The notes: generated from the sequence alone by a model not told the origin. DNA of 6,737 nt from DASPPM01 sp035604475 (GCA_035604475.1 DATNIJ010000009.1:1-6737), one strand, 5' to 3'; numbered from the stretch's first letter, positions 1 through 5,819 are shown. A program made the numbers and translations.

Positions 1-35
1 TGCTCAAGTCCTATCTCGGCGAGGAGGCGGTATGA
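1..35 (+). CDS. 3' end of LivG-type ABC transporter ATPase (partial)
   Basis: Reading in frame from base 3, the ten codons LKSYLGEEAV run into a TGA at 33-35. A C-terminal YLGE is typical of LivG ATPases of branched-chain amino acid (HAAT family) importers, and livG normally sits directly before livF, as here. The stop overlaps the next start codon as ATGA, which indicates translational coupling in one operon. Only the last ten residues are visible, so the assignment rests on this tail and on the livF neighbour. Confidence 0.6.
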   Translation, partial: LKSYLGEEAV

Positions 36-736
36 TCCTCGCCGTGCGCGACCTCGTGCTGAGCTACGGCGACATGTCGGCACTCGACGGCGTCTCGCTC
101 GAGGTGCCGGAGCGCTCCATCACCGCGATCGTCGGCGGCAACGGTGCCGGCAAGACCTCGCTCATCCGCGCCGTCTCCGGCATGCTTCCCCCGCGCTGCG
201 GCTCGATCCGCTTCAAGGGCAACGAGATCGCCGGCTGGCCGAGCCACAAGGTGGTGGCCCTCGGCATCGGCCAGGTGGCGGAGGGCCGCCAGCTTTTTCC
301 CTCGCTCACCGTCGGCGAGAATCTCGAGATGGGGGCGCTCGTGCCGCGCGCGCGGGCCGGTGCCAAGGCGGCACTCGAGCGCGTGCTCGCCCTCTTCCCG
401 CAGCTCGCCGAGCGGCGCCAGCAGGCGGCGGGGACGCTCTCGGGCGGCGAGCAGCAGATGCTCGCGATCGGGCGCTGCCTCATGGGCAATCCCGAGCTCA
501 TCATGCTCGACGAGCCCTCGCTCGGCTTGGCCCCCGTGGTGGTCGCCGAGGTCTTCCGCGTCATTCGCCGCCTTGCCGCCGAGCACACCATCATCCTCGT
601 CGAGCAGAACGTCGCCGCCTCGTTGAAGCTCGCCGAGCGCGCCTATGTGCTGGAGCAGGGCCGCATCGTGCTCGCCGGCAGCGGCGCCGAGCTCTTGGCC
701 GACGCGCGCGTGCGCCAGGCGTATTTGGGGCTTTAG
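32..736 (+). CDS. livF: LivF-type ABC transporter ATPase (branched-chain amino acid/HAAT importer)
   Basis: This 234-residue protein is one of the two cytoplasmic ATPases that power a HAAT-family importer, working with LivG, the permeases LivH and LivM, and a periplasmic binding protein. Visible motifs are Walker A GGNGAGKT (35-42), Q-loop Gln81 followed by the LivF-like segment AEGRQLFPSLTVGENL (83-98), the ABC signature LSGGEQQ (136-142) and Walker B IMLDEPS (157-163). The H-loop histidine is replaced by the VEQN sequence (190-193), which is normal for LivF. Length matches the family (about 235). GAGGAGG at 21-27 lies four bases before ATG 32. The start overlaps the livG stop, so the gene is probably the last of a liv operon. 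The transported solute cannot be read from an ATPase: relatives import branched-chain amino acids, amides, urea or aromatic acids. Confidence 0.95.
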   Translation: MILAVRDLVLSYGDMSALDGVSLEVPERSITAIVGGNGAGKTSLIRAVSGMLPPRCGSIRFKGNEIAGWPSHKVVALGIGQVAEGRQLFPSLTVGENLEMGALVPRARAGAKAALERVLALFPQLAERRQQAAGTLSGGEQQMLAIGRCLMGNPELIMLDEPSLGLAPVVVAEVFRVIRRLAAEHTIILVEQNVAASLKLAERAYVLEQGRIVLAGSGAELLADARVRQAYLGL

Positions 737-747
737 TCTCCGTGCTC

Positions 748-831
748 CGTCATTGCGAGCCGAAGGCGAAGCAATCCAGGTGCTGCGGCAGCCCTGGATT
801 GCTTCGTCGGCTTCGCCTCCTCGCAATGACG
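748..831. repeat. Long imperfect palindrome of the CATTGCGAG...GCAATCC type
   Basis: The outer arms CGTCATTGCGAG (748-759) and CTCGCAATGACG (820-831) are perfect reverse complements. The inner arms CGAAGCAATCCAGG (767-780) and CCTGGATTGCTTCG (793-806) also pair, and GCTG/CAGC closes the tip at 782-785 and 789-792. The middle differs by a small insertion in the right arm. The whole unit folds into one long hairpin between livF and the SDR gene. Similar elements are scattered in many alphaproteobacterial genomes, from my knowledge of the type. No T-run follows on the plus strand, so it is not a standard intrinsic terminator, though it could protect the 3' end of the liv transcript. Confidence 0.85.
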
Positions 832-853
832 CTGTTTATGAAATCGCTGCCGG

Positions 854-882
854 TTGCCGTTGACCCGCGCTTGCGCGATAGT
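854..882 (+). promoter_or_regulatory. Possible sigma-70-type promoter for the SDR gene
   Basis: TTGCCG (854-859) and GATAGT (877-882) are separated by 17 bases and each match the -35 and -10 consensus at four of six positions. Transcription would begin near 889, just ahead of the ribosome binding site at 900-906. The placement after the liv-operon hairpin is sensible, but the match is weak and this GC-rich DNA gives chance hits. Confidence 0.3.
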
Positions 883-913
883 TGCCGCACAACAGATCGA
901 GGGGAGCCAAGCC

Positions 914-1684
914 ATGACCCACGCCGCGCGATTTTCCCTTAAGGACAAGGTGGCCCTCGTGATCGGCGGCTCGAGCGGCATCGGGCGCGAGATTGCACTC
1001 GGCTATCAGGAAGCCGGCGCCCGCGTCGCTGTGCTGGGCAAGACCCCGCGCAAGGTGGACGAGGTGGAGGACCTTCTGCGCAAGGCCGATCCGCGGGCGA
1101 TGGGCTATGCCGAGGACGTGACCGATCTCGCGCGGCTCAAGTCCGTCATCGACGAGGTGGCGGAGACGAGCGGCAGGCTCGACGTGCTGGTCAACTCGCA
1201 AGGTGTCACGCTCATCCAGCCGAGCGAGGATTTCACGCCCGAGCAATACGACTTCGTCGTCAACACCAACCTAAAAAGCGTCTTCTTCGCCTGCCTCGAG
1301 GCCGGGCGGCACATGCTCGCGCAGGGCGAGGGGGCCATCATCAACATCGGCTCGGTCGCCTCGCTCATCGGGCTCCAGAAATCGACCCCCTACACCATGA
1401 GCAAGCACGGCGTGCTCGGACTCACGCGAACGCTCGGCGCCGAGTGGGCGACGCGCGGCGTGCGCGTGAACGCGATCGCACCCGGCTTTTTCCTGACCGA
1501 GCTCAACCGCGAGAAGATGAGCCCCGAGCGCAAGGCGAACGCCGTCCGCCGCACGCCGATGGGCCGCTTCGGCGAGCTCAAGGAGCTGGTGGGAGCAGCC
1601 GTCTTCCTCGCCTCGCCCGCCGCGAGCTACGTCACCGGCGAGATCATCTGCGTCGATGGCGGCTATCTCGCCGCCGGACTGTGA
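914..1684 (+). CDS. Short-chain dehydrogenase/reductase (SDR), gluconate 5-dehydrogenase/KduD-like
   Basis: A 256-residue classical SDR, the normal length, expected to oxidise an alcohol or reduce a ketone with NAD(P)(H) in the cytoplasm. The dinucleotide motif is IGGSSGIG (17-24), with Ile where Thr is usual. NSQG (94-97) replaces NNAG. The catalytic tetrad is intact: Asn119, Ser147, Tyr160 and Lys164 (YTMSK). NAIAPGFFLTEL (186-197) and a C-terminal YVTGEIICVDGGY are typical of the gluconate 5-dehydrogenase/2-deoxygluconate 3-dehydrogenase branch. The second beta strand ends in LGK rather than an acidic residue, which leans towards NADP(H). The start at ATG 914 is chosen because AGGGGAG (900-906) lies seven bases upstream; an in-frame TTG at 854 would add 20 residues unlike the family. 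It is probably transcribed alone; the substrate is unknown. Confidence 0.9.
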   Translation: MTHAARFSLKDKVALVIGGSSGIGREIALGYQEAGARVAVLGKTPRKVDEVEDLLRKADPRAMGYAEDVTDLARLKSVIDEVAETSGRLDVLVNSQGVTLIQPSEDFTPEQYDFVVNTNLKSVFFACLEAGRHMLAQGEGAIINIGSVASLIGLQKSTPYTMSKHGVLGLTRTLGAEWATRGVRVNAIAPGFFLTELNREKMSPERKANAVRRTPMGRFGELKELVGAAVFLASPAASYVTGEIICVDGGYLAAGL

Positions 1685-1686
1685 GG

Positions 1687-1723
1687 TAGACGGAGCGGGA
1701 TCCAGCACTTCGCCGTCCGTCTA
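1687..1723. repeat. Small inverted repeat just after the SDR stop
   Basis: TAGACGGA (1687-1694) pairs perfectly with TCCGTCTA (1716-1723), an eight-base-pair stem around a 21-base loop, three bases after the SDR stop codon. It could end or stabilise the SDR transcript. There is no T-run after it on the plus strand, so a terminator role is uncertain. Confidence 0.35.
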
Positions 1724-1729
1724 AAGCAA

Positions 1730-1765
1730 TAAGCCCCTCTCCCGCTTGCGAGAGAGAGGGGGTTA
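1730..1765. terminator. Hairpin between convergent genes, possible bidirectional terminator and repeat copy
   Basis: CCCCTCTC (1734-1741) pairs with GAGAGGGG (1754-1761), and TAA/TTA (1730-1732, 1763-1765) extend the stem past one mismatch. The loop contains CCCGCTTGCGA. Read on the minus strand, the stem is followed by CTTATTGCTTT, moderately T-rich, so it may end the formyltransferase transcript; on the plus strand only TTAT follows. The sequence resembles the CCCTCTCCCGC hairpins at 2841-2864 and 2969-2992, so it is probably a copy of the same dispersed repeat placed in the convergent spacer. Confidence 0.5.
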
Positions 1766-1787
1766 TCGCGATCGGCGCCGGCGCACG

Positions 1788-2711
1788 TCACTCGCCGAAG
1801 AGCATCCCCGCCGCAATCCCCGCCTCGTTCGCCGCGATTTTCTTGCCGTCCTCGAAGCGGCAGCGCAAGACCTCGACGAAACCGCCCTGGCCCAAGACGG
1901 TGAAGCTCTTCTCCGACACGGCCACCACTTGGCCGATCTTCTTGCCGCGCACGTCGCCGAAGGTGCGCGTGATACGCATCCCCGCGTCGTAGAGGAAGAG
2001 CTTCCTGCCTTGAAGCGTCGTCCACGCACCCGGCTGCGGATTGCAGCCGCGGATGAGGTTGTAGCTTTGCGCGATCGGATGCGCCCAATGGATGCGCGAT
2101 TCCGCCTCGCGCACCCAGCCCTCGTAGGTCGCCCGGCTCCCGTCCTGCGCCGTCTCCTTGGCCTTGCCGGCGAGCACGAGGTCGGCCGCCTCGAGCAGTG
2201 CTGCCACGCCCATCGGAAAGAGCTTGTCGAAATAGAGCGAGCCGAGCGTGTCGTCCGGCCCGATCGCGACCTCCTTCTGCAGCACAACCGGCCCCTCGTC
2301 GAGCCCGTCCGAGGGACGGAAGATGCTGAGCCCGGTCTTGGTAAAGCCCTTGATGATCGGCCAATTGATCGAGGAGGGACCGCGATGGAGCGGCAGAAGC
2401 GAGGGGTGGTACTGGATGGTGCCGTGCTTCGGGAGGACGCAGAAGCTCTGCGGCACGAAGGCGAGCACATAGGCCATGATGCCGATGTCGACGCTAAGCC
2501 CGCGGAGGGCTGCCTGGGCCTGGGGCTCGCCGTACTTCGCGATCTGGAAGAGCTTGATCCCCTTGGCCTCGGCGGCTTGGCGCAAGGGATCGGGCCTGGC
2601 ACCCGGCTTCTCGGGCGAGACGAAGACGCCCGCCACCTCGTCGCCGCGACCCAGGAACGCCTCCAACACCGCCTTGCCGAAATCCTGCTGGCCGATGATC
2701 GCGATGCGCAT
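1788..2711 (-). CDS. Formyltransferase/10-formyl-THF hydrolase-like protein (stand-alone ALDH1L1-type N-domain)
   Basis: A 307-residue formyltransferase-fold protein. It opens with MRIAIIGQQDFG, then HGTIQYHPSLLPLHRG (96-111), the 10-formyltetrahydrofolate binding and catalytic loop with His102, and SDGLDEGPVVLQKE (134-147) with catalytic Asp138. A formyl_trans_C-like beta domain follows from about residue 205 (IHWAHP, IRGCNPQPGAW). These blocks fit the N-terminal hydrolase domain of 10-formyltetrahydrofolate dehydrogenase (FDH, ALDH1L1) better than Met-tRNA formyltransferase: the Fmt Asn-x-His has Gln100 in place of Asn, and the PGAW and ATYEG segments match FDH. FDH continues with carrier and aldehyde dehydrogenase domains; this protein stops at that boundary. 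AGGAGG (2717-2722 on the plus strand) lies five bases before the ATG. Likely role: releasing or transferring the one-carbon formyl group; the acceptor is unknown. It is divergent from the molybdenum hydroxylase genes and convergent with the SDR. Confidence 0.85.
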   Translation of the reverse strand: MRIAIIGQQDFGKAVLEAFLGRGDEVAGVFVSPEKPGARPDPLRQAAEAKGIKLFQIAKYGEPQAQAALRGLSVDIGIMAYVLAFVPQSFCVLPKHGTIQYHPSLLPLHRGPSSINWPIIKGFTKTGLSIFRPSDGLDEGPVVLQKEVAIGPDDTLGSLYFDKLFPMGVAALLEAADLVLAGKAKETAQDGSRATYEGWVREAESRIHWAHPIAQSYNLIRGCNPQPGAWTTLQGRKLFLYDAGMRITRTFGDVRGKKIGQVVAVSEKSFTVLGQGGFVEVLRCRFEDGKKIAANEAGIAAGMLFGE

Positions 2712-2778
2712 TGTCCCCTCCTCGCTCCCCTGCTTCCGTGTCGCCGCCTGCGGAAGCGGAGCTTAGGACTCGTTGGGT

Positions 2779-2806
2779 ATTAAATGAATTGTTTTTCTTC
2801 CGTCAT
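2779..2806 (-). promoter_or_regulatory. Likely promoter of the formyltransferase gene
   Basis: On the minus strand, ATGACG (plus coordinates 2801-2806) and TTTAAT (2779-2784) are 16 bases apart and match the -35 and -10 consensus at four and five of six positions. They lie in the only AT-rich patch of the window (2777-2800), about 70 bases before the formyltransferase ATG. The -35 hexamer is formed by the first bases of a CGTCATGCCCGC repeat. Confidence 0.45.
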
Positions 2807-2822
2807 GCCCGCCGAAGCGGGC
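2801..2822. repeat. CGTCATGCCCGC-type hairpin repeat (one arm)
   Basis: GCCCGC (2807-2812) and GCGGGC (2817-2822) form a six-base-pair stem with a CGAA loop, preceded by CGTCAT. The usual full element ends in a matching ATGACG-like arm, which is missing here; the repeat runs into unrelated bases at 2823. It appears to be a truncated copy of a common proteobacterial intergenic repeat. Confidence 0.6.
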
Positions 2823-2834
2823 GCGCCGATCACG

Positions 2835-2992
2835 TTAAGCCCCTCTCCCGCAAGCGGGAGAGGGAGGGACCCATTGCGCAGCAATGGGAGGGTGAGGGAC
2901 GGCTCCGACATCCGGCAGTCCCTCACCCTTCCCATCCCCGGGCACTTCGTCCCGGGGATGGGCCCCTTCCCTCTCCCGCAAGCAGGAGAGGG
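2835..2992. repeat. Composite two-fold symmetric repeat with five hairpins
   Basis: Five stems are packed end to end. B: CCCTCTCCCGC/GCGGGAGAGGG (2841-2851, 2854-2864), perfect. C: CCCATTGC/GCAATGGG (2870-2877, 2881-2888), perfect. D: GGGTGAGGGAC/GTCCCTCACCC (2890-2900, 2918-2928), perfect. E: CCCATCCCCGGG/CCCGGGGATGGG (2931-2942, 2951-2962), perfect. F: a copy of B with one mismatch (2969-2979, 2982-2992). The order B-C-D-E-F is symmetric around the D loop, so the left half (2841-2900) and the right half (2918-2992) are inverted copies of one unit that differ mainly in the tip of the C/E arm. This looks like a pair of REP-like units in opposite orientation. Peptides translated from it (such as PLPLAGEG or SPSPASGRGR) are not genes. 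It lies in the promoter side of both divergent genes. Confidence 0.85.
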
Positions 2993-3092
2993 ATTTCTTG
3001 CCTTCTCCCGTGACACCAGCCGCGATCCGGTTGCGCGCTTGCGTCAATCGGAACATGCTTCGTGGTCGGGACGCATCCTCGCGGAGGCGGAC
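2993..3092. other. Leader region before the molybdenum hydroxylase genes
   Basis: About 100 bases between the composite repeat and the small-subunit start. GGAGG (3083-3087) is the ribosome binding site, five bases before the ATG at 3093. The promoter must lie here or within the repeat, but no convincing -35/-10 pair is visible; TTGCGC (3031-3036) with CATGCT (3054-3059) has 17-base spacing but matches only three of six positions in each hexamer. With 2712-2992 this makes a 381-base gene-free stretch. Confidence 0.4.
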
Positions 3093-3554
3093 ATGACGAC
3101 GGTCGAGCTCGAGGTCAACGGCAGTGCGCGCAAGGTGGAGAGCTGGGACCCCGATGCCCCGCTCCTCTACGTGCTGCGCAACCAGCTCGGCTTCCACGGG
3201 CCCAAGTTCGGCTGCGGCCTCGGCCAATGCGGTGCCTGCGCGGTGCTCGTCGACGGCAAGCTCGCGCGCGCCTGCACGGTCCCCTTGAGTGCGGCTGCCG
3301 GGCGCGCGGTCACCACGATCGAAGGCCTGGGCACGCCCGAGAAGCCGCACCCAGTCCAGGCCGCCTTCATCGCCGAGCAGGCCGCCCAGTGCGGCTACTG
3401 CATCAACGGCATGGTGATGGCGACCAAGGCGCTCCTAGACAGCAACCCCAAGCCGACGCTCGAGGAGGCCAAGGGGGCCCTCGCCGGCACGCTCTGCCGC
3501 TGCGGCACCCATGTGCGCATCCTGCGCGCCGTCCTGCGCGCGGCGGGAGCGTGA
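3093..3554 (+). CDS. Molybdenum hydroxylase small subunit, two [2Fe-2S] clusters (IorA/NicA-like)
   Basis: A 153-residue electron-transfer subunit of a xanthine dehydrogenase-family hydroxylase, the usual length. An N-terminal plant-ferredoxin-type domain holds one cluster with Cys41, Cys46, Cys49 and Cys61 (GCGLGQCGAC). A helical C-terminal domain holds the second with Cys100, Cys103 (QCGYC), Cys135 and Cys137 (CRC); Gln99 next to Cys100 is at the position that contacts the pterin in relatives. It passes electrons from the molybdenum site of the large subunit to an external acceptor. The start at ATG 3093 is set by GGAGG five bases upstream; the open frame extends back to 2784 but that part only translates the repeat. 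There is no signal peptide, so export, if any, would depend on the large subunit. Its stop lies five bases before the next start, so the two genes are co-transcribed. Confidence 0.93.
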   Translation: MTTVELEVNGSARKVESWDPDAPLLYVLRNQLGFHGPKFGCGLGQCGACAVLVDGKLARACTVPLSAAAGRAVTTIEGLGTPEKPHPVQAAFIAEQAAQCGYCINGMVMATKALLDSNPKPTLEEAKGALAGTLCRCGTHVRILRAVLRAAGA

Positions 3555-3559
3555 GCGCC

Positions 3560-5803
3560 ATGACGGCGCTCCCCCATCCCGGCCTCACGCGCCGCGAGCT
3601 CCTCAAGGCGGGCGGTGCGCTCATCGTGAGCTTCGCCATCGGCGCCGGCCGGCCGGCGCAGGCATTCGACGCCCCGCTCCTCGGCAACGCCGCCGACATC
3701 GGCAAGCCCTTGGCCCTCGACGAGGTCGCAAGCTTCCTCGCCGTCCATGAGGACGGCTCGGTCACCGTCTTCACCGGCAAGGTCGACCTCGGCACCGGCT
3801 TGAGGATCGCCATCCGCCAGATGGTGGCGGAGGAGCTCGACCTCCCGGTCGTGCGCATCGCCCTTGTCGAGGGCGACACGGCGCTGACCCCCGACCAGGG
3901 CCCGACCGGCGGCAGCTCGGGCATCACCCGCGGCGGCGTGCCCATCCGTCAGGCGGCGGCGACCGCGCGGGCGGCACTCCTCAAGCTCGCCGCCGCGAAG
4001 TTCGGCGTGCCCGTGAACGAGCTCATCATCGCCGACGGCGAGGCGCGCATGGTGTCGGGTGGTGGGCGCTTCAACTTCGGCCAGATTCTCGAGGGCAGGC
4101 GCCTGGCGCTCAAGGTCGACGCCAAGGCCCCGCTCAAGGCGCCCCCCACCTACCGGGTGGTCGGCCAAGCGCTGCCGCGCCCGGACCTGCCGGCGAAATG
4201 CACGGGACGGCACGTCTATGTCCACGACTTCAGCGTGCCCGGCATGCTGCACGGCCGCCCCATCCGCCCGCCCGCGGTGGGGGCACGTCTCGTGTCGCTC
4301 GACGAGGCCTCGCTCGCCGGTATTCCCGGTGCGCGCGCCGTGCGCATCAAGGATTTCCTCGGCGTCGTCGCGGAGGACGAGTGGGCCGCCATCCGTGCCG
4401 CCAAGGCGCTCAAGGCGAGCTGGAGCCAAGGGCAAGGGCTGCCGGGGAGCGAGGGCCTCGAGCAGCACGTGCGCGCGAGTGCTGTCGACCACGACGAGAC
4501 CGTCGCCAAGCGCGGCGATCCCGCGGCGGCCCTCCCGCGCGCCGAGCGCCGCCTCGCCGCGCGCTATTTCTGGCCGGTGCAGAGCCACGCCTCGATGGGG
4601 CCGTCCTGTGCCGTTGCCGACGTGGCCGCCGACCGCGCGACGATCTGGACCGCCTCGCAGGCGACCCACAAGTACCGTAGCGCCTTCGCGCGCATCCTCG
4701 CCCTGCCCGAGGACAAGGTCCGCCTCATCTATCTCGACGGTGCGGGCTGCTACGGCATGAACGGCCACGACGACGCGGCGGCGGACGCGGCCCTCCTCTC
4801 GCGCGCCGTAGGCAAGCCTGTGCGCGTGCAATGGATGCGCGAGGACGAGCACGGCTGGGACCCCAAGGGTCCGCCCCAGCTCATCGAGCTCGAGGCGAGC
4901 CTCGATGCGAAGGGCGCGATCGCCGCCTGGCGCACCGAGATGTGGCTGCCGGCCGCGACCAAGGGCATGCCGAACGTGCCGCTTCTCGCCCCCGAGGCCG
5001 CCGGTATCAAGCAGGAGCTCGGCCTCTTCGCGGGCCTGATCGGCCAGAACGGCGATCCGCCCTATGCGGTCGCCGACATGGAGGCCGTGGTCCATTGGCT
5101 CAAGGAGACGCCGCTCAGGCCGTCGAACATCCGCGCCCCGGGCAAGATCGCCAACAGCTTCGCGGTCGAGGGCTTCACCGACGAGCTCGCCGCCGAAGCC
5201 AGGCGCGATCCCCTCGAGTTCCGCCTGAGCGCGCTTTCCGACCCGCGCGGAATCGTGGTCTTGAAGCGCGCGGCCGAGCTCTTCGGCTGGACGCCGCGGC
5301 CCTCGCCCAACCCGGAGCGCGCGGCGGGCAAGCCCGCGATCGGCCGCGGCCTCGCCTACGTGCATTACAAGCACAACGAGAATTACGTCGCGATCGCGAT
5401 GGAGGTGGCGGTCGAGCCCGGCATGGGCGAGGTGCGCGTGCGCCGCGTCGCCTGCGCGCATGATTGCGGGCTCGTCATCAATCCCGATGCGCTCAAGAAC
5501 CAGATCGAGGGCTGCATCCTCCAGACCCTGAGCCGCACGCTCCATGAGGAGGTGACCTTCGACCGCGCCCGCGTCACCAGCGTCGATTGGGCGAGCTATC
5601 CCATCCTCACCTTCCCCGAAGTGCCCGCCGTCGAGATCGCGCTCCTCGACCGTCCCGAGCTGCCGCCCTTCGGTGCCGGCGAGGCCGCCACCACCCCGGT
5701 GCCGGGAGCGCTCGCGAACGCGATCTTCGATGCGACGGGTGCCAGGCTGCGCACCGCCCCCATCACCGCCGAACGCGTCAAGGCAGCACTCCTCGGGCAT
5801 TGA
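3560..5803 (+). CDS. Molybdenum hydroxylase large subunit (IorB / nicotinate dehydrogenase-like) with Tat signal
   Basis: A 747-residue molybdopterin-binding subunit that hydroxylates a carbon next to a ring nitrogen, or an aldehyde, with water as oxygen donor. The N-terminus TRRELLK (10-16), a hydrophobic stretch (17-30) and AQA (33-35) form a twin-arginine signal, common in IorB-type proteins, implying folded export to the periplasm. Cofactor regions include GKVDLGTG (73-80), GPTGGSSG (114-121), QSHASMGPSCAVAD (341-354), GAGCYGMNGHDD (394-405), QWMREDEHGW (424-433), LRPSNIRAPG (519-528), AHDCG (633-637) and the catalytic Glu708 in FGAGEAA. These resemble the molybdenum domain of nicotinate dehydrogenase NicB and isoquinoline 1-oxidoreductase IorB. 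No cytochrome c CXXCH motif is present, unlike NicB. ATG 3560 is preferred (GGGAG ten bases upstream); GTG 3551 has only a one-base gap. The true substrate is unknown. Confidence 0.92.
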   Translation: MTALPHPGLTRRELLKAGGALIVSFAIGAGRPAQAFDAPLLGNAADIGKPLALDEVASFLAVHEDGSVTVFTGKVDLGTGLRIAIRQMVAEELDLPVVRIALVEGDTALTPDQGPTGGSSGITRGGVPIRQAAATARAALLKLAAAKFGVPVNELIIADGEARMVSGGGRFNFGQILEGRRLALKVDAKAPLKAPPTYRVVGQALPRPDLPAKCTGRHVYVHDFSVPGMLHGRPIRPPAVGARLVSLDEASLAGIPGARAVRIKDFLGVVAEDEWAAIRAAKALKASWSQGQGLPGSEGLEQHVRASAVDHDETVAKRGDPAAALPRAERRLAARYFWPVQSHASMGPSCAVADVAADRATIWTASQATHKYRSAFARILALPEDKVRLIYLDGAGCYGMNGHDDAAADAALLSRAVGKPVRVQWMREDEHGWDPKGPPQLIELEASLDAKGAIAAWRTEMWLPAATKGMPNVPLLAPEAAGIKQELGLFAGLIGQNGDPPYAVADMEAVVHWLKETPLRPSNIRAPGKIANSFAVEGFTDELAAEARRDPLEFRLSALSDPRGIVVLKRAAELFGWTPRPSPNPERAAGKPAIGRGLAYVHYKHNENYVAIAMEVAVEPGMGEVRVRRVACAHDCGLVINPDALKNQIEGCILQTLSRTLHEEVTFDRARVTSVDWASYPILTFPEVPAVEIALLDRPELPPFGAGEAATTPVPGALANAIFDATGARLRTAPITAERVKAALLGH

Positions 5804-5819
5804 GCGGGCCCGAGCCCGC
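5804..5819. terminator. Short hairpin directly after the molybdenum hydroxylase stop
   Basis: GCGGGC (5804-5809) and GCCCGC (5814-5819) form a six-base-pair GC stem with a CCGA loop immediately after the TGA. No T-run follows, so it may stabilise the transcript end or be a weak terminator. Confidence 0.35.

Noticed and set aside
1746..2783. 345-codon plus-strand open frame across the formyltransferase region
   Set aside because: It is antisense to the well-supported formyltransferase, has no recognisable motif, and starts inside a repeat hairpin.
2835..2992. CRISPR array
   Set aside because: The repeats are self-complementary hairpins in opposite orientations with no regular direct repeats, no uniform spacers and no cas genes.
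3031..3059. Promoter for the molybdenum hydroxylase genes (TTGCGC, 17 bases, CATGCT)
   Set aside because: Both hexamers match only three of six consensus positions, which is no better than chance here.
3551..3553. GTG start for the large subunit overlapping the small-subunit stop as GTGA
   Set aside because: The nearest Shine-Dalgarno-like GGGAG ends only one base before it, while it is ten bases before ATG 3560, and the Tat leader is complete from the ATG.
3395..5800. 801-codon open frame on the minus strand opposite the molybdenum hydroxylase genes
   Set aside because: Its translation is low-complexity, rich in Arg, Gly, Ala and His, with no recognisable domain. It is the antisense shadow of a GC-rich gene whose plus-strand reading has full family motifs.
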